From: Anaerococcus vaginalis ATCC 51170
Lineage (GTDB): Bacteria; Bacillota; Clostridia; Tissierellales; Peptoniphilaceae
Length of the DNA: 64,000 nucleotides
NCBI RefSeq assembly: GCF_000163295.1
Contig: NZ_GG700527.1
Span: forward strand, 122,175 to 186,174
Direction of reading: 5' to 3'
Part shown: positions 24,591 to 33,450 of the stretch, piece by piece
Layout: every line of letters starts with the position of its first letter
Position numbering within the stretch: position 1 is the stretch's first letter
Translations under genes and position numbers: made by a program
Notes under the pieces: model-generated
What the model saw: the letters and a program-made list of their open reading frames with translations, nothing else
What the model was told of the DNA's origin: nothing
Database searches by the model: none

Positions 24591-25097
24591 ATGTATTTAT
24601 TAAAACAAGATGTAGACAAACTAAACCTCGAAGATAGAGTAGTTAGTATAAATAGAGTTGCAAAAACTGTAAAAGGTGGACGTAACATGAGATTTGCTGC
24701 CCTAGTGGTAGTAGGAGATCAAAATGGACATGTAGGAGTAGGAACAGGAAAAGCTACAGAAGTTCCTGAAGCTATAAGAAAAGCAACAGAAGATGGAAAA
24801 AAACACATGGTTACAGTTCCTATAGTAAACACTACAGTTCCACACAGAATATTGGCAAACAAAGGTGCAGGATCTGTACTATTAATGCCAGCTAAAGAAG
24901 GTACAGGAATCATAGCTGGTGGACCAGTTCGTGCTATCTGTGAACTTGCAGGATACAAGGACATCAGAGCTAAAAACTTAGGTTCATCAAATCCAAAAAA
25001 TATCATTAATGCTTGCTTAAAAGCTTTTGCTTCTATGAAAACAGTAGAAGAAGTTGCAAGATTACGTGGTAAATCAATAGAAGAATTCGATTATTAA
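24591..25097 (+). CDS. rpsE: 30S ribosomal protein S5
   Basis: A 168-residue protein. The N-terminal double-stranded RNA-binding-like domain includes [20 protein letters not shown], the loop where spectinomycin resistance changes occur. It forms part of the mRNA entry helicase and affects fidelity. Confidence 0.98.
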   Translation: MYLLKQDVDKLNLEDRVVSINRVAKTVKGGRNMRFAALVVVGDQNGHVGVGTGKATEVPEAIRKATEDGKKHMVTVPIVNTTVPHRILANKGAGSVLLMPAKEGTGIIAGGPVRAICELAGYKDIRAKNLGSSNPKNIINACLKAFASMKTVEEVARLRGKSIEEFDY

Positions 25098-25107
25098 GGA
25101 GTATTCT

Positions 25108-25290
25108 ATGGCAAAAGTTGAAATTAAATTAAAAAAATCCTTCATAGGCAGAAAAGACGATCAAATAGCTACAGCAAAAGCACTAGGTCTTAGAAAGATT
25201 GGTCAAACAGTAGTTAGAGAAGACAATTCTGCATTAAGAGGAATGATAAACAAAATTCCATTTATGTTGGAAGTTAAAGAATTAAGCTAG
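25108..25290 (+). CDS. rpmD: 50S ribosomal protein L30
   Basis: A 60-residue protein; short bacterial L30 form with [20 protein letters not shown]. Co-translated between rpsE and rplO with about 10-base gaps. Confidence 0.96.
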   Translation: MAKVEIKLKKSFIGRKDDQIATAKALGLRKIGQTVVREDNSALRGMINKIPFMLEVKELS

Positions 25291-25300
25291 GAGGTGTAAA

Positions 25301-25744
25301 ATGAAACTTCACGATTTAAAACCTAACCAAAAGCTAAAAACAAAAAATAGAAAAGGTAGAGGTCCAGGAAGTGGAAACGGAACTAGAGCAGGTCGTGGTC
25401 AAGACGGACAAAACTCAAGAAGCGGTGGAGGAGTTAGACCAGGATTTGAAGGTGGCCAAATGCCATTATTTAGACGTCTTCCAAAAAGAGGATTTAAAAA
25501 TATCAATAGAAAACAATACGAAACAATAAATGTATGTGATTTAGATATTTTTGAAGACGGTACAGAAGTTACACCTGAACTACTATTTGAAAATAAAATT
25601 TTAAATAAAAATAAAGCAAAAGCTGGAATTAAAATTCTTGGCGATGGCGAAATCACAAAGAAATTAACAGTAAAAGCTCACAAGTTTACAAAATCTGCAG
25701 AAGAAAAAATCACAGCCCAAGGGGGAAAGGCTGAGGTGATCTAA
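25301..25744 (+). CDS. rplO: 50S ribosomal protein L15
   Basis: A 147-residue protein with a glycine/arginine-rich extended N-terminus ([20 protein letters not shown]) that threads into 23S rRNA. The stop overlaps the secY start by one base (TAATG), coupling ribosome synthesis to translocon synthesis. Confidence 0.98.
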   Translation: MKLHDLKPNQKLKTKNRKGRGPGSGNGTRAGRGQDGQNSRSGGGVRPGFEGGQMPLFRRLPKRGFKNINRKQYETINVCDLDIFEDGTEVTPELLFENKILNKNKAKAGIKILGDGEITKKLTVKAHKFTKSAEEKITAQGGKAEVI

Positions 25745-27015
25745 TGTTAGATACGCTAAAGAGAGCTTGGGGTGAAGAAGAAATAAGAAAAAAATTCTAC
25801 TTCACTCTAGTGATGTTATTAATATATAGATTAGGAAATAACATCCCAATTCCATTTATAGATGCACAAAAGTTAGCAGCAGCATATAAGGGAATGGAAG
25901 GAACACTTGTAGATTATTTAAATATGCTAACAGGTGGCGGACTTTCAACCCTATCAATATTTGCCCTTGGAGTGCAACCATACATTACAGCATCAATAGT
26001 AATGCAATTATTAACAGTTGTAATACCAAGACTTGAAGAGCTAACAAAAGAAGGCGAAGCAGGAAGAAAAACTATACAAAAATATACAAGATATATGACA
26101 ATATTTCTTGCAATATTTCAAGCTATAGCAATAACAAACGGATTATATGGAGCAGCTTTATCATCTGCAACACCATTCCAAAAAATAGTTATGAATGTTG
26201 TACTAATCGGTGGAACAATGCTTGTTACATGGATGGGAGAAACCATAACAGAAAAAGGAATAGGAAATGGTGTATCAATTATAATCTTTATGGGTATCAT
26301 TGCAAATGTACCTAAAACATTAAAAACTTGGAAGACTGGTCTTCATTACAATACAATTACATGGATTTCAATTTTAATCATGGCACTTGTAGTAATTTTT
26401 ATAGTAGTATTTACAGTAAAAATTACAGAAGGCGAAAGAAAAATACCAGTCCAATACGCAAAAAGAGTAGTTGGAAGAAAAATGTATGGCGGACAATCAA
26501 CTCATATACCAGTAAAAGTAAATATGAGCGGAGTAATGCCAATAATATTTGCTTCAGCAGTATTAGCAATTCCATCAACAATCTCATTATTTATGGGAAA
26601 TGCTAATGGAGGATTGAATCAATTCTTTAGCAAATCAACTTATGGTTTTGTAATTTATCTTGTTGTTCAAGCAGTATTAATATTAGTATTTGCTTATTTC
26701 TACAACATGATACAATTTAATACAGTTGAATATGCAAAACAACTTCAACAAAATGGTGGTTTTATTCCAGGAATAAGACCAGGAAAACCAACTAGTGACT
26801 ACCTAGCAAAAGTAGGAAATAAAATTACATTTATTGGTGCTATTTCGTTAGCGCTACTTACAATAGTACCAGCACTATCATCAAGATTTTTAGGACTAAA
26901 CTTATCCTTTGGAGGAAGTTCAGTAATAATTGTTGTTGGTGTAATACTTGAAACAGTGAAACAAATAGAAGCAATGCTTACTATGAAAAACTATAAAGGA
27001 TTTTTAAATAGGTAA
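25744..27015 (+). CDS. secY: Protein translocase subunit SecY
   Basis: A 423-residue integral membrane protein with ten predicted helices; it is the channel of the Sec translocon. The second helix region forming the plug (TGGGLSTLSIFALGVQPYITA) and the large cytoplasmic loop with RKIPVQYAKRVVGRKMYGG, which binds SecA and ribosomes, are clear. The length is standard. adk begins 4 bases later. Confidence 0.98.
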   Translation: MLDTLKRAWGEEEIRKKFYFTLVMLLIYRLGNNIPIPFIDAQKLAAAYKGMEGTLVDYLNMLTGGGLSTLSIFALGVQPYITASIVMQLLTVVIPRLEELTKEGEAGRKTIQKYTRYMTIFLAIFQAIAITNGLYGAALSSATPFQKIVMNVVLIGGTMLVTWMGETITEKGIGNGVSIIIFMGIIANVPKTLKTWKTGLHYNTITWISILIMALVVIFIVVFTVKITEGERKIPVQYAKRVVGRKMYGGQSTHIPVKVNMSGVMPIIFASAVLAIPSTISLFMGNANGGLNQFFSKSTYGFVIYLVVQAVLILVFAYFYNMIQFNTVEYAKQLQQNGGFIPGIRPGKPTSDYLAKVGNKITFIGAISLALLTIVPALSSRFLGLNLSFGGSSVIIVVGVILETVKQIEAMLTMKNYKGFLNR

Positions 27016-27019
27016 TATT

Positions 27020-27664
27020 ATGAATATCATATTGTTAGGCCCTCCAGGAGCCGGAAAAGGAACACAAGCAGAAAAATTAATAAAAGAATTAGATGCAGTT
27101 CAAATATCAACAGGTGATATATTTAGAACAAATATAAAAAATAACACACCTTTGGGAGCTAAGGCAAAAGAATATATGAACAAAGGCCAATTAGTTCCAG
27201 ATGAGTTAACAATAGATTTAGTATGGGATGCATTAGACAAAGTAGAAGATGGAAAAAGCATACTACTTGATGGATTTCCTAGAAATATTACTCAAGCCGA
27301 AGCACTTGATGAAGGAATGCAAAAAAGAGATAATAAGATTGATAAGGTAATAAATATCAATGTGCCTGAAGATGTAATTATTGAAAGAATATCTGGAAGA
27401 AGAGTAAATGTGTCAACCGGAAAAGTTTATCATATAAAATTCAACCCACCAAAAGTTGAAGGAATTGATGATGAAACAGGAGAAAAATTAATCCAAAGAG
27501 AAGATGACACAGAAGCTGCAGTTAAAGAAAGACTTGATGTTTACAACAAACACACATCAGTTTTGATTGATTACTACAACAAAAAAGGTATATTAGTTAC
27601 TATTGACGGTGCAAAAACTCCTGAAGAAGTTTTTGATCAAATTATAAAAAGTTTAGAGAAATAA
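27020..27664 (+). CDS. adk: Adenylate kinase
   Basis: This 214-residue long-form enzyme interconverts ATP + AMP and 2 ADP. The P-loop GPPGAGKGTQ is at residues 7-16, the AMP site DGFPRNITQAEAL near 84, and the LID at about 123-160. The LID reads GRRVNVSTGKVYHIKFNPPK with no cysteines, so it uses the hydrogen-bonded His/Ser/Thr/Asp arrangement of proteobacterial enzymes rather than the Cys4 zinc site usual in Gram-positives. The ribosome site is weak; translation is probably coupled to secY. No map gene follows, unlike the common secY-adk-map-infA order. Confidence 0.97.
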   Translation: MNIILLGPPGAGKGTQAEKLIKELDAVQISTGDIFRTNIKNNTPLGAKAKEYMNKGQLVPDELTIDLVWDALDKVEDGKSILLDGFPRNITQAEALDEGMQKRDNKIDKVININVPEDVIIERISGRRVNVSTGKVYHIKFNPPKVEGIDDETGEKLIQREDDTEAAVKERLDVYNKHTSVLIDYYNKKGILVTIDGAKTPEEVFDQIIKSLEK

Positions 27665-27830
27665 AATAAAAAATATTAACAAATATGCTAAATTTTTCAA
27701 TGAATTACAAAATCGAAAACGAGATAAAGATAGAGTCTTTCATTAAAGATATCTAGATTATGTCTTGTTGTTAAAAAGAATCAATCAGACATTAATAGAT
27801 CAAAATAAAAGAAAAGGAGAGATTTTATCG

Positions 27831-28049
27831 ATGTCAAAAAAAGATGCTATAGAAGTAACAGGAGTAGTTAAAGAAGCTCTACCAAATGCAATATTTAAAG
27901 TAGAACTAGAAAATGGCCATGAAATACAAGCACATATTTCAGGCAAACTTAGAATGAACTACATTAGAATATTACCAGGAGATACAGTAACAGTAGAATT
28001 ATCTCCATACGATCTTACTCAAGGCAGAATTACTTGGAGACGCAAATAA
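27831..28049 (+). CDS. infA: Translation initiation factor IF-1
   Basis: A 72-residue OB-fold protein ([19 protein letters not shown], then [17 protein letters not shown]). It blocks the A site during initiation. The start at 27831 follows AAAGGAG; an upstream in-frame start at 27765 has no family sequence. The 166 bases between adk and this start contain no map gene and no other frame I can support. Confidence 0.97.
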   Translation: MSKKDAIEVTGVVKEALPNAIFKVELENGHEIQAHISGKLRMNYIRILPGDTVTVELSPYDLTQGRITWRRK

Positions 28050-28120
28050 CAATAAAAAATCTACGATTTTTTCTTGTTATTTTAAATCTAAAAGTGTAGA
28101 TAAAGAAAGAGAGAACGATA

Positions 28121-28234
28121 ATGAAAGTTAGAGCATCAGTAAAAAAAATGTGTGATAAATGCAAAATTATCAAAAGAAACGGTAAAGTTATGGTAATTTG
28201 CGAAAATCCAAAACATAAACAAAGACAAGGTTAA
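28121..28234 (+). CDS. rpmJ: 50S ribosomal protein L36
   Basis: A 37-residue protein ([19 protein letters not shown]). It is the zinc-binding form with CxxC, a third Cys in VICENPKH and the following His. The ribosome site AGAGAGAACG is modest. rpsM starts 11 bases later. Confidence 0.96.
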   Translation: MKVRASVKKMCDKCKIIKRNGKVMVICENPKHKQRQG

Positions 28235-28245
28235 GGAGGTATTAG

Positions 28246-28587
28246 ATGCCAAGAATAGCTGGTATAGACTTACCTAGAGAAAAAAGAGCAGAAATTGGAT
28301 TGACTTATATTTATGGTATAGGAAAATCTTCAGCGCAAGAAATATTAGAAAAAGCAGGAATCAATCCTGATACAAAAATGAAAGACCTTACAGAAGGAGA
28401 ACTAGGAAAAATTCGTGAGATATTAGACGACTATACAATTGAAGGTGATTTAAGACGTGAAGTATCTATGAATATTAGAAACCTTAGAGAAATTAATTGC
28501 TACAGAGGAATTAGACACAAAAGAGGTTTACCTGTAAGAGGTCAAAATACAAAAAATAACGCAAGAACTAGAAAAGGAAGACATTAG
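28246..28587 (+). CDS. rpsM: 30S ribosomal protein S13
   Basis: A 113-residue protein. The [19 protein letters not shown] start and the basic C-terminal tail [16 protein letters not shown] that contacts P-site tRNA are present. It has the GGAGG site and begins the alpha-operon block. Confidence 0.97.
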   Translation: MPRIAGIDLPREKRAEIGLTYIYGIGKSSAQEILEKAGINPDTKMKDLTEGELGKIREILDDYTIEGDLRREVSMNIRNLREINCYRGIRHKRGLPVRGQNTKNNARTRKGRH

Positions 28588-28595
28588 GAGGAGAT

Positions 28596-29000
28596 ATGGC
28601 AGCAAAGACTAAAAAATCTTCTGCTAAAAGAGGTAGAAGAAGAGTTAAAAAGAATGTCGAAAGAGGACAAGCTCATATCAATTCAACATTCAATAATACA
28701 ATGGTAACTTTGACAGATGCACAAGGTAATGCCTTATCATGGGCAAGTGCTGGACAATTAGGTTTTAGAGGATCAAGAAAATCAACTCCTTTTGCAGCAC
28801 AAGAAGCAGCTTTAGAAGCAGCAAAAAAAGCTATGGAATATGGTTTAAAAAGTGTAGAAGTATTTGTTAAAGGACCAGGCTCAGGAAGAGAATCTGCAAT
28901 CAGAAGCTTACAAGCAGCAGGACTTGAAGTAACAATGATAAAAGACGTAACACCAATTCCTCACAATGGTTGTAGACCACCTAAGAGAAGAAGAGTTTAA
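28596..29000 (+). CDS. rpsK: 30S ribosomal protein S11
   Basis: A 134-residue protein; platform protein near the Shine-Dalgarno helix. Conserved [18 protein letters not shown] and [17 protein letters not shown] segments, ending [11 protein letters not shown]. Confidence 0.98.
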   Translation: MAAKTKKSSAKRGRRRVKKNVERGQAHINSTFNNTMVTLTDAQGNALSWASAGQLGFRGSRKSTPFAAQEAALEAAKKAMEYGLKSVEVFVKGPGSGRESAIRSLQAAGLEVTMIKDVTPIPHNGCRPPKRRRV

Positions 29001-29012
29001 TAAGGAGAAACT

Positions 29013-29606
29013 ATGGCAGTAAGCAGAGATCCAATATTTAAAAGATGTAGAAGCTTAGGAATCAGCCCAGCATACTTAGGTTACTCAGGAGAATCTAAAA
29101 GAACAAACTCTAATCAAAGAAGAAAACTTAGTGAATATGGTATGCAACAAAGGGAAAAACAAAAAGCTAAATTCATCTACGGAGTAAGTGAAAAACAATT
29201 TAGAAGTTATTATGAAAAAGCTTCAAAAATGCAAGGACAAACAGGTGAAAATCTAATTATCCTTTGTGAAAGAAGACTTGACAATATAGCATTTAGATCT
29301 GGACTTGCTAGAACTAGAAGAGAAGCAAGACAAATCGTAACACATGGACATTTATTAGTAAATGGAAAAAGTGTTGACATCCCATCAATTCTTGTAAACG
29401 AAGGAGATGTTATTGAAGTTAAAGAAAAATCTAGATCAAGCCAATTATTTAAAGCTATCAAAGAAACAAACCAATCATTTGGAGTAGTTTCATGGTTAGA
29501 TTCAGATTTGGAAAACTTAAAGGTAAAAGTTACAAACTTCCCAACAAGAGAAGATATTGATATACCTGTAGAAGAACGTATGATTGTTGAGTTCTATTCT
29601 AAATAG
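29013..29606 (+). CDS. rpsD: 30S ribosomal protein S4
   Basis: A 197-residue protein with an S4 RNA-binding domain at about residues 88-150 (RRLDNIAFRSGLARTRREAR, then GHLLVNGKSVDIPS). S4 starts 30S assembly and in many bacteria represses the alpha operon. The usual N-terminal zinc cysteines are absent: the N-terminus has only Cys12 and no CxxC. It is a somewhat short form compared with about 200-206 residues. Having rpsD in this operon is common in clostridia. Confidence 0.97.
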   Translation: MAVSRDPIFKRCRSLGISPAYLGYSGESKRTNSNQRRKLSEYGMQQREKQKAKFIYGVSEKQFRSYYEKASKMQGQTGENLIILCERRLDNIAFRSGLARTRREARQIVTHGHLLVNGKSVDIPSILVNEGDVIEVKEKSRSSQLFKAIKETNQSFGVVSWLDSDLENLKVKVTNFPTREDIDIPVEERMIVEFYSK

Positions 29607-29639
29607 AATTAGTTAAATTGTTAGAACTAAGGAGATACA

Positions 29640-30593
29640 ATGATAGAAAAATTAGATACAAAGATTGAAATTTTAGATATAGACGAAGAAACTAATTACG
29701 GTAAATTTGTCCTATATCCACTCGAAAGAGGCTATGGTACAACCATAGGAAACAGTATGAGAAGGATGCTTTTATCATCCTTACCTGGTTCTAGCGTCTC
29801 AAAGATTCTTATAGACGGGGTACTACACGAATTTTCCACAATTCCTGGAGTTGTAGAAGATGTACCTGAATTAATATTAAATATCAAAGGTATTGATATT
29901 AAAAAACATACTAAAGAAGATATAACACTATTTTTAGATATAGAAGGACCTAAAATTGTTACAGCTAAAGATATAAAAACAGATGCCCAAATAGATGTGG
30001 CAAATCCAGATCATTATCTTGCAACAGTTAATGATAAAGGAAGATTGTTTATTGCCCTTGATGTTACAGATGGTAAAGGATATAGGGTAGCTGAACAAAA
30101 CAAAAAGGATACCGACCCAATAGGAGCAATAGCTATAGATTCATCATTTACACCAGTAAAAAGCGTAAACTTTACAGTTGAAAATACTAGAGTAGGTGAG
30201 TCTACTGATTATGATAAATTAATTCTTGAAGTTTGGACTGATGGAACAATCACTCCACAAGAAGCCTTATCAGAAGGCGCTTCAATTTTGATGGAAGATA
30301 TAAGATTTTTCAAAGACCTACCAGGTCAACAATTCCCACCAGAAGATGAGGAAGAAGAAATTGAAGAAATTGAAGAAGACAATAATCAAATGGAATTATC
30401 AAAAACTATTGAGGAATTAGATCTTTCATTAAGATCATTCAATTGTCTAAAAAGAGCAGGATATAATACTGTTGGTGAGATAATAGAAAAAAGTGAATCT
30501 GAGCTAAAGGATATCAAAAACTTCGGTAAAAAATCACTAGAAGAAGTTATTGATAAAATCCACAGTTTAGGACTTAGTTTAAGAGAAGAATAG
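29640..30593 (+). CDS. rpoA: DNA-directed RNA polymerase subunit alpha
   Basis: A 317-residue protein. The N-terminal dimerisation domain (YGTTIGNSMRRMLLSSLPG) starts polymerase assembly. The C-terminal domain (about residues 255-317, LDLSLRSFNCLKRAGYNTV) binds UP elements and activators. The linker is unusually acidic (PPEDEEEEIEEIEEDNN). A 33-base gap with GGAG separates it from rpsD. Confidence 0.98.
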   Translation: MIEKLDTKIEILDIDEETNYGKFVLYPLERGYGTTIGNSMRRMLLSSLPGSSVSKILIDGVLHEFSTIPGVVEDVPELILNIKGIDIKKHTKEDITLFLDIEGPKIVTAKDIKTDAQIDVANPDHYLATVNDKGRLFIALDVTDGKGYRVAEQNKKDTDPIGAIAIDSSFTPVKSVNFTVENTRVGESTDYDKLILEVWTDGTITPQEALSEGASILMEDIRFFKDLPGQQFPPEDEEEEIEEIEEDNNQMELSKTIEELDLSLRSFNCLKRAGYNTVGEIIEKSESELKDIKNFGKKSLEEVIDKIHSLGLSLREE

Positions 30594-30602
30594 GAGGATA
30601 TG

Positions 30603-30944
30603 ATGGCTAATAAAAGAAAGCTTGGTAGAAGAACAGATCATAGAAATGCCCTACTTAGAAATCAAGTTACTTCTTTGTTAGACAATGGTAGAATTACTAC
30701 TACCCTAACAAGAGCAAAAGAAACTCAAAAAATGGCTGATCGTATGATTACATTAGGTAAGAAAAATACACTTCACACAAGAAGACAAGCAGCTCAATAT
30801 ATATACAAACCATCTACAGTTCAAAAATTATTTGGCGAAATTGCACCAAAATATGAAGATAGAAACGGTGGATATACTAGAGTATTAAAATTAGGACCAA
30901 GAAGAGGCGATGGTTCCGAAAGAGCAATAATAGAACTTGTATAA
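30603..30944 (+). CDS. rplQ: 50S ribosomal protein L17
   Basis: A 113-residue protein ([20 protein letters not shown]). The ATG at 30603 is preferred to 30600 because the GGAGG (30593-30597), which overlaps the rpoA stop, would be only 2 bases from the earlier ATG. It is the last gene of the superoperon. The ecfA-ecfT-truA genes that often follow are absent. Confidence 0.97.
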   Translation: MANKRKLGRRTDHRNALLRNQVTSLLDNGRITTTLTRAKETQKMADRMITLGKKNTLHTRRQAAQYIYKPSTVQKLFGEIAPKYEDRNGGYTRVLKLGPRRGDGSERAIIELV

Positions 30945-30958
30945 TAAACTTACTCTAT

Positions 30959-30988
30959 AGCATCTTATGAAAATAAGGTGCTTTTTTT
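30959..30988 (+). terminator. Terminator of the ribosomal superoperon
   Basis: The stem AGCATCTTAT / ATAAGGTGCT (one G-T pair, GAAA tetraloop) is followed by seven Ts. Confidence 0.85.
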
Positions 30989-31084
30989 GTGGGAAATTTT
31001 AATTTTCAAAATAAAATGAAGAATTAAAATTTGATTTTTATTTTTGGATAGTAGTCTTCTATTTTAGAATGAAAATTTTTGTCT

Positions 31085-31285
31085 ATTTTAAATTTAATAT
31101 AAATATTTTATATAGATTAGCAAATGAAATATAGATTCATTATCAACGGACTTAAATAAGTTAATTTACTTTTATTGTAAAGGATATTTTAAATTAATAT
31201 AAAAATTTTAAATATAGATTGGCTAATGACATATAGATTCATTATCAACGGAGTTAGATAGGTTTATTTAGATTTTATTATAAAT
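31085..31285. repeat. 101-bp degenerate direct repeat, two copies
   Basis: Copies start at 31085 and 31186 and share the blocks ATTTTAAATT, TATAGATT and ATATAGATTCATTATCAACGG. The tail of the second copy runs into the 36-bp array. No coding frame. Confidence 0.75.
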
Positions 31286-31580
31286 GTAGTTTTATAATTT
31301 AATTTAGATTTTATTATAAATGGGTTTTAAAATTTAATTTAGATTTTATTGTAAATGGTATTTTAAAATTTATTTTAGATTTTATGTTAAGTTACAATGC
31401 TTTGTTAATATTTTTATAATATTTGCTTTTGAATTTTGTTTTGTATCTGATTTAGAGTTTTATAATGAATTTTGTTTTGTATTTCTTTTAGAGTTTTATT
31501 ATCAAATTTGTTTTGTATCTGATTTAGATTTTTATTATGGATTTTATTTTTGGATTTAGTTTTTAATTTTGCCTTTCTTT
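31267..31580. repeat. Degenerate 36-bp tandem array (TTTAGA-TTTTATTAT type)
   Basis: TTTAG occurs at 31267, 31303, 31338, 31374, 31451, 31487, 31523 and 31555, mostly 35-36 bp apart. The first four units share TTTATTATAAATG-like sequence; the later ones carry GTTTTGTATCTGA at 31438, 31474 (variant) and 31510, exactly 36 bp apart. It looks like a minisatellite grown from the tail of the 101-bp repeat. The remainder of 30990-31718 is AT-rich with no gene seen. Confidence 0.75.
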
Positions 31581-31718
31581 TTATCGATATTTTCTTTAAA
31601 TTTTAGTCTTTGTTAATAATTTTTATATTAAAAATTTCATTAGTTTAGTTAATTAATTGAAAATATATCTTATAAATGTTACCATAAAAAGAGAATAAAT
31701 GTTTATAAAGAGGTTCTT

Positions 31719-32819
31719 ATGGGTAAGGCGAATATAGAAAAATTTAGGGATGATAATTTCTATGTCTTAAACTCAATGGATGACTGGGTTAGGATACTTG
31801 ATAAGTATGGTAGGCTTGTTTTTATTAATGAAAAAATGAAACGAGATATTCATCTTGACAGGTCGCTCATTGAGCAAAATATTGATATAGAAAAACTTAG
31901 TGAAAAGGCTGATATTTTTAAAAATACTACAATTGAAGAGGAAAAACTCATTAATGGTAAATATTATTCTATTAAATCTTCTCCCCTTTATAATGACAAT
32001 GAATTTATGGGAATTATTGAAGTTTATAGGGATATAACTAGCGAATCTAGGATGAAAGTTGACCTTTTTAATGCAAATAGAAAGATGCTTGAAGATATTA
32101 GGTTTGTTAGGAAAATTCAAGCGAGTATTTTGCCCAAAAATAAAACTTATGGGGATATAAAGCTTGAGGGAAGATATATTCCATCAAATGATCTTTCGGG
32201 GGATTTGTTTGATATTATTAAGGTTGATGAAAATAAGTATGCCTTTTATATTGCCGATGTTATGGGACATGGGGTTAAATCTTCTATTATGACCATGTTT
32301 GTAAAATTATCTATAAGCGGAATTTTTGAACGACATAGTGATTATTCTCCAGGTCAAGTTTTGAAAAAACTTAGGGAAAAGTTTGTAAAACTTGATATGA
32401 ATTCATCCCAGTATTTTACAGTTTGGGTTGGAATTTTTGATAGCCTAAATGATAGCCTTACTTTTTCTAATGCTGGACATAATTGCCCACCTCTTCATCT
32501 TATTGAAAATAAAAATCGTGTAAATAAACTTGTTGTTTCTGGTAGGATGATTTCTAATATTATTGAGCAAAATATTTACCAAGAAGTTACTATTAAACTT
32601 CATCCTAAAGACAGGATTTTATTTTATACTGATGGTGTTATTGAAAGTAAGGATATTGAAAAAAACGAGTATTCTGTTGAAAGATTGATGGAAAAATTAA
32701 AAAATAAAAATAATCTTGATTCTATTTTAGAGGATTTGGAAAAATTTACTTGGGGCGAACAAGATGATGATATTAGTCTTGCCCTAATCGATTACAAAGG
32801 AGAAAAAAATGAAAATTAA
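31719..32819 (+). CDS. PAS domain - PP2C (SpoIIE/RsbU-type) serine phosphatase
   Basis: A 366-residue cytoplasmic protein. Residues about 15-115 form a PAS sensor domain ([20 protein letters not shown], ending [10 protein letters not shown]). A short coiled coil at 115-140 leads to a PP2C SpoIIE domain with metal-ligand motifs SGDLFD, ADVMGHG, NAGHN, YTDGVIE and DDDISL. Such enzymes dephosphorylate anti-anti-sigma-type proteins in partner-switching pathways; no RsbV/RsbW genes are nearby. The ribosome site GAGG is 6 bases before ATG. Its 3' end overlaps deoC by 11 bases, so it leads a four-gene operon. Confidence 0.88.
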   Translation: MGKANIEKFRDDNFYVLNSMDDWVRILDKYGRLVFINEKMKRDIHLDRSLIEQNIDIEKLSEKADIFKNTTIEEEKLINGKYYSIKSSPLYNDNEFMGIIEVYRDITSESRMKVDLFNANRKMLEDIRFVRKIQASILPKNKTYGDIKLEGRYIPSNDLSGDLFDIIKVDENKYAFYIADVMGHGVKSSIMTMFVKLSISGIFERHSDYSPGQVLKKLREKFVKLDMNSSQYFTVWVGIFDSLNDSLTFSNAGHNCPPLHLIENKNRVNKLVVSGRMISNIIEQNIYQEVTIKLHPKDRILFYTDGVIESKDIEKNEYSVERLMEKLKNKNNLDSILEDLEKFTWGEQDDDISLALIDYKGEKNEN

Positions 32820-33450
32820 TCAATATATTGACCACACTTTATTAAAAGCTGATGCAAGAAAAGATGAAGTTACAAAGATTGTAGAAGAAACTTTAGAATA
32901 TAATTTTAAATCTATTTGTGTAAATTCTTCTTATGTTTCTATGATTAGAGATATGGATAAGGATATTAGAATTACATCTGTTATTGGTTTTCCTTTGGGG
33001 GCAATGACTACAAAGGCTAAAGTTTTTGAAACAGAAGATGCCATAAAAGATGGGGCAGATGAAATTGATATGGTAATTAATGTTGGAAGATTAAAAGATA
33101 AAGACTATGATTATGTTCTTGAAGATATAAAAGAAGTTAAAAAAGCTTGTGGCGATAAAATTTTAAAGGTTATTATTGAAACTTGCCTACTTGATGATGA
33201 AGAAAAAATTAAAGTGTGCGAACTTTCCAAAGAAGCTGGTGCAGATTTTGTAAAAACTTCTACAGGATTTTCTACGGGTGGAGCTACAAAAGAAGATGTG
33301 GCTCTTATGAGAAAAACTGTTGGAAAAGATTTGGGAGTAAAGGCAAGTGGAGGAATCCATACCTATGATGAGGCAATGGAAATGATAAATGCTGGAGCAA
33401 GTAGACTTGGTTGTTCAGCATCAATTGCCATCGTTGAAGGGGAAAAATAA
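32809..33450 (+). CDS. deoC: Deoxyribose-phosphate aldolase
   Basis: This 213-residue TIM-barrel enzyme cleaves 2-deoxyribose 5-phosphate to glyceraldehyde 3-phosphate and acetaldehyde. The Schiff-base lysine is in FVKTSTGF (Lys149); DHTLLKADA at the N-terminus and [11 protein letters not shown] near 180 are typical. It overlaps the phosphatase gene by 11 bases, with GGAG just upstream, and its TAA is directly followed by the amylase ATG. With the dCMP deaminase elsewhere it points to nucleoside salvage. Confidence 0.95.
   Translation: MKINQYIDHTLLKADARKDEVTKIVEETLEYNFKSICVNSSYVSMIRDMDKDIRITSVIGFPLGAMTTKAKVFETEDAIKDGADEIDMVINVGRLKDKDYDYVLEDIKEVKKACGDKILKVIIETCLLDDEEKIKVCELSKEAGADFVKTSTGFSTGGATKEDVALMRKTVGKDLGVKASGGIHTYDEAMEMINAGASRLGCSASIAIVEGEK

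Noticed and set aside
27765-27830. Extended N-terminus of IF-1 or KOW-protein remnant
   Set aside because: The 22 upstream codons show no conserved sequence, and the ribosome site sits directly before 27831.
31267-31580. CRISPR array
   Set aside because: The 36-bp period is suggestive, but the units are contiguous and degenerate. There are no unique spacers, no conserved repeat and no cas genes in the window.
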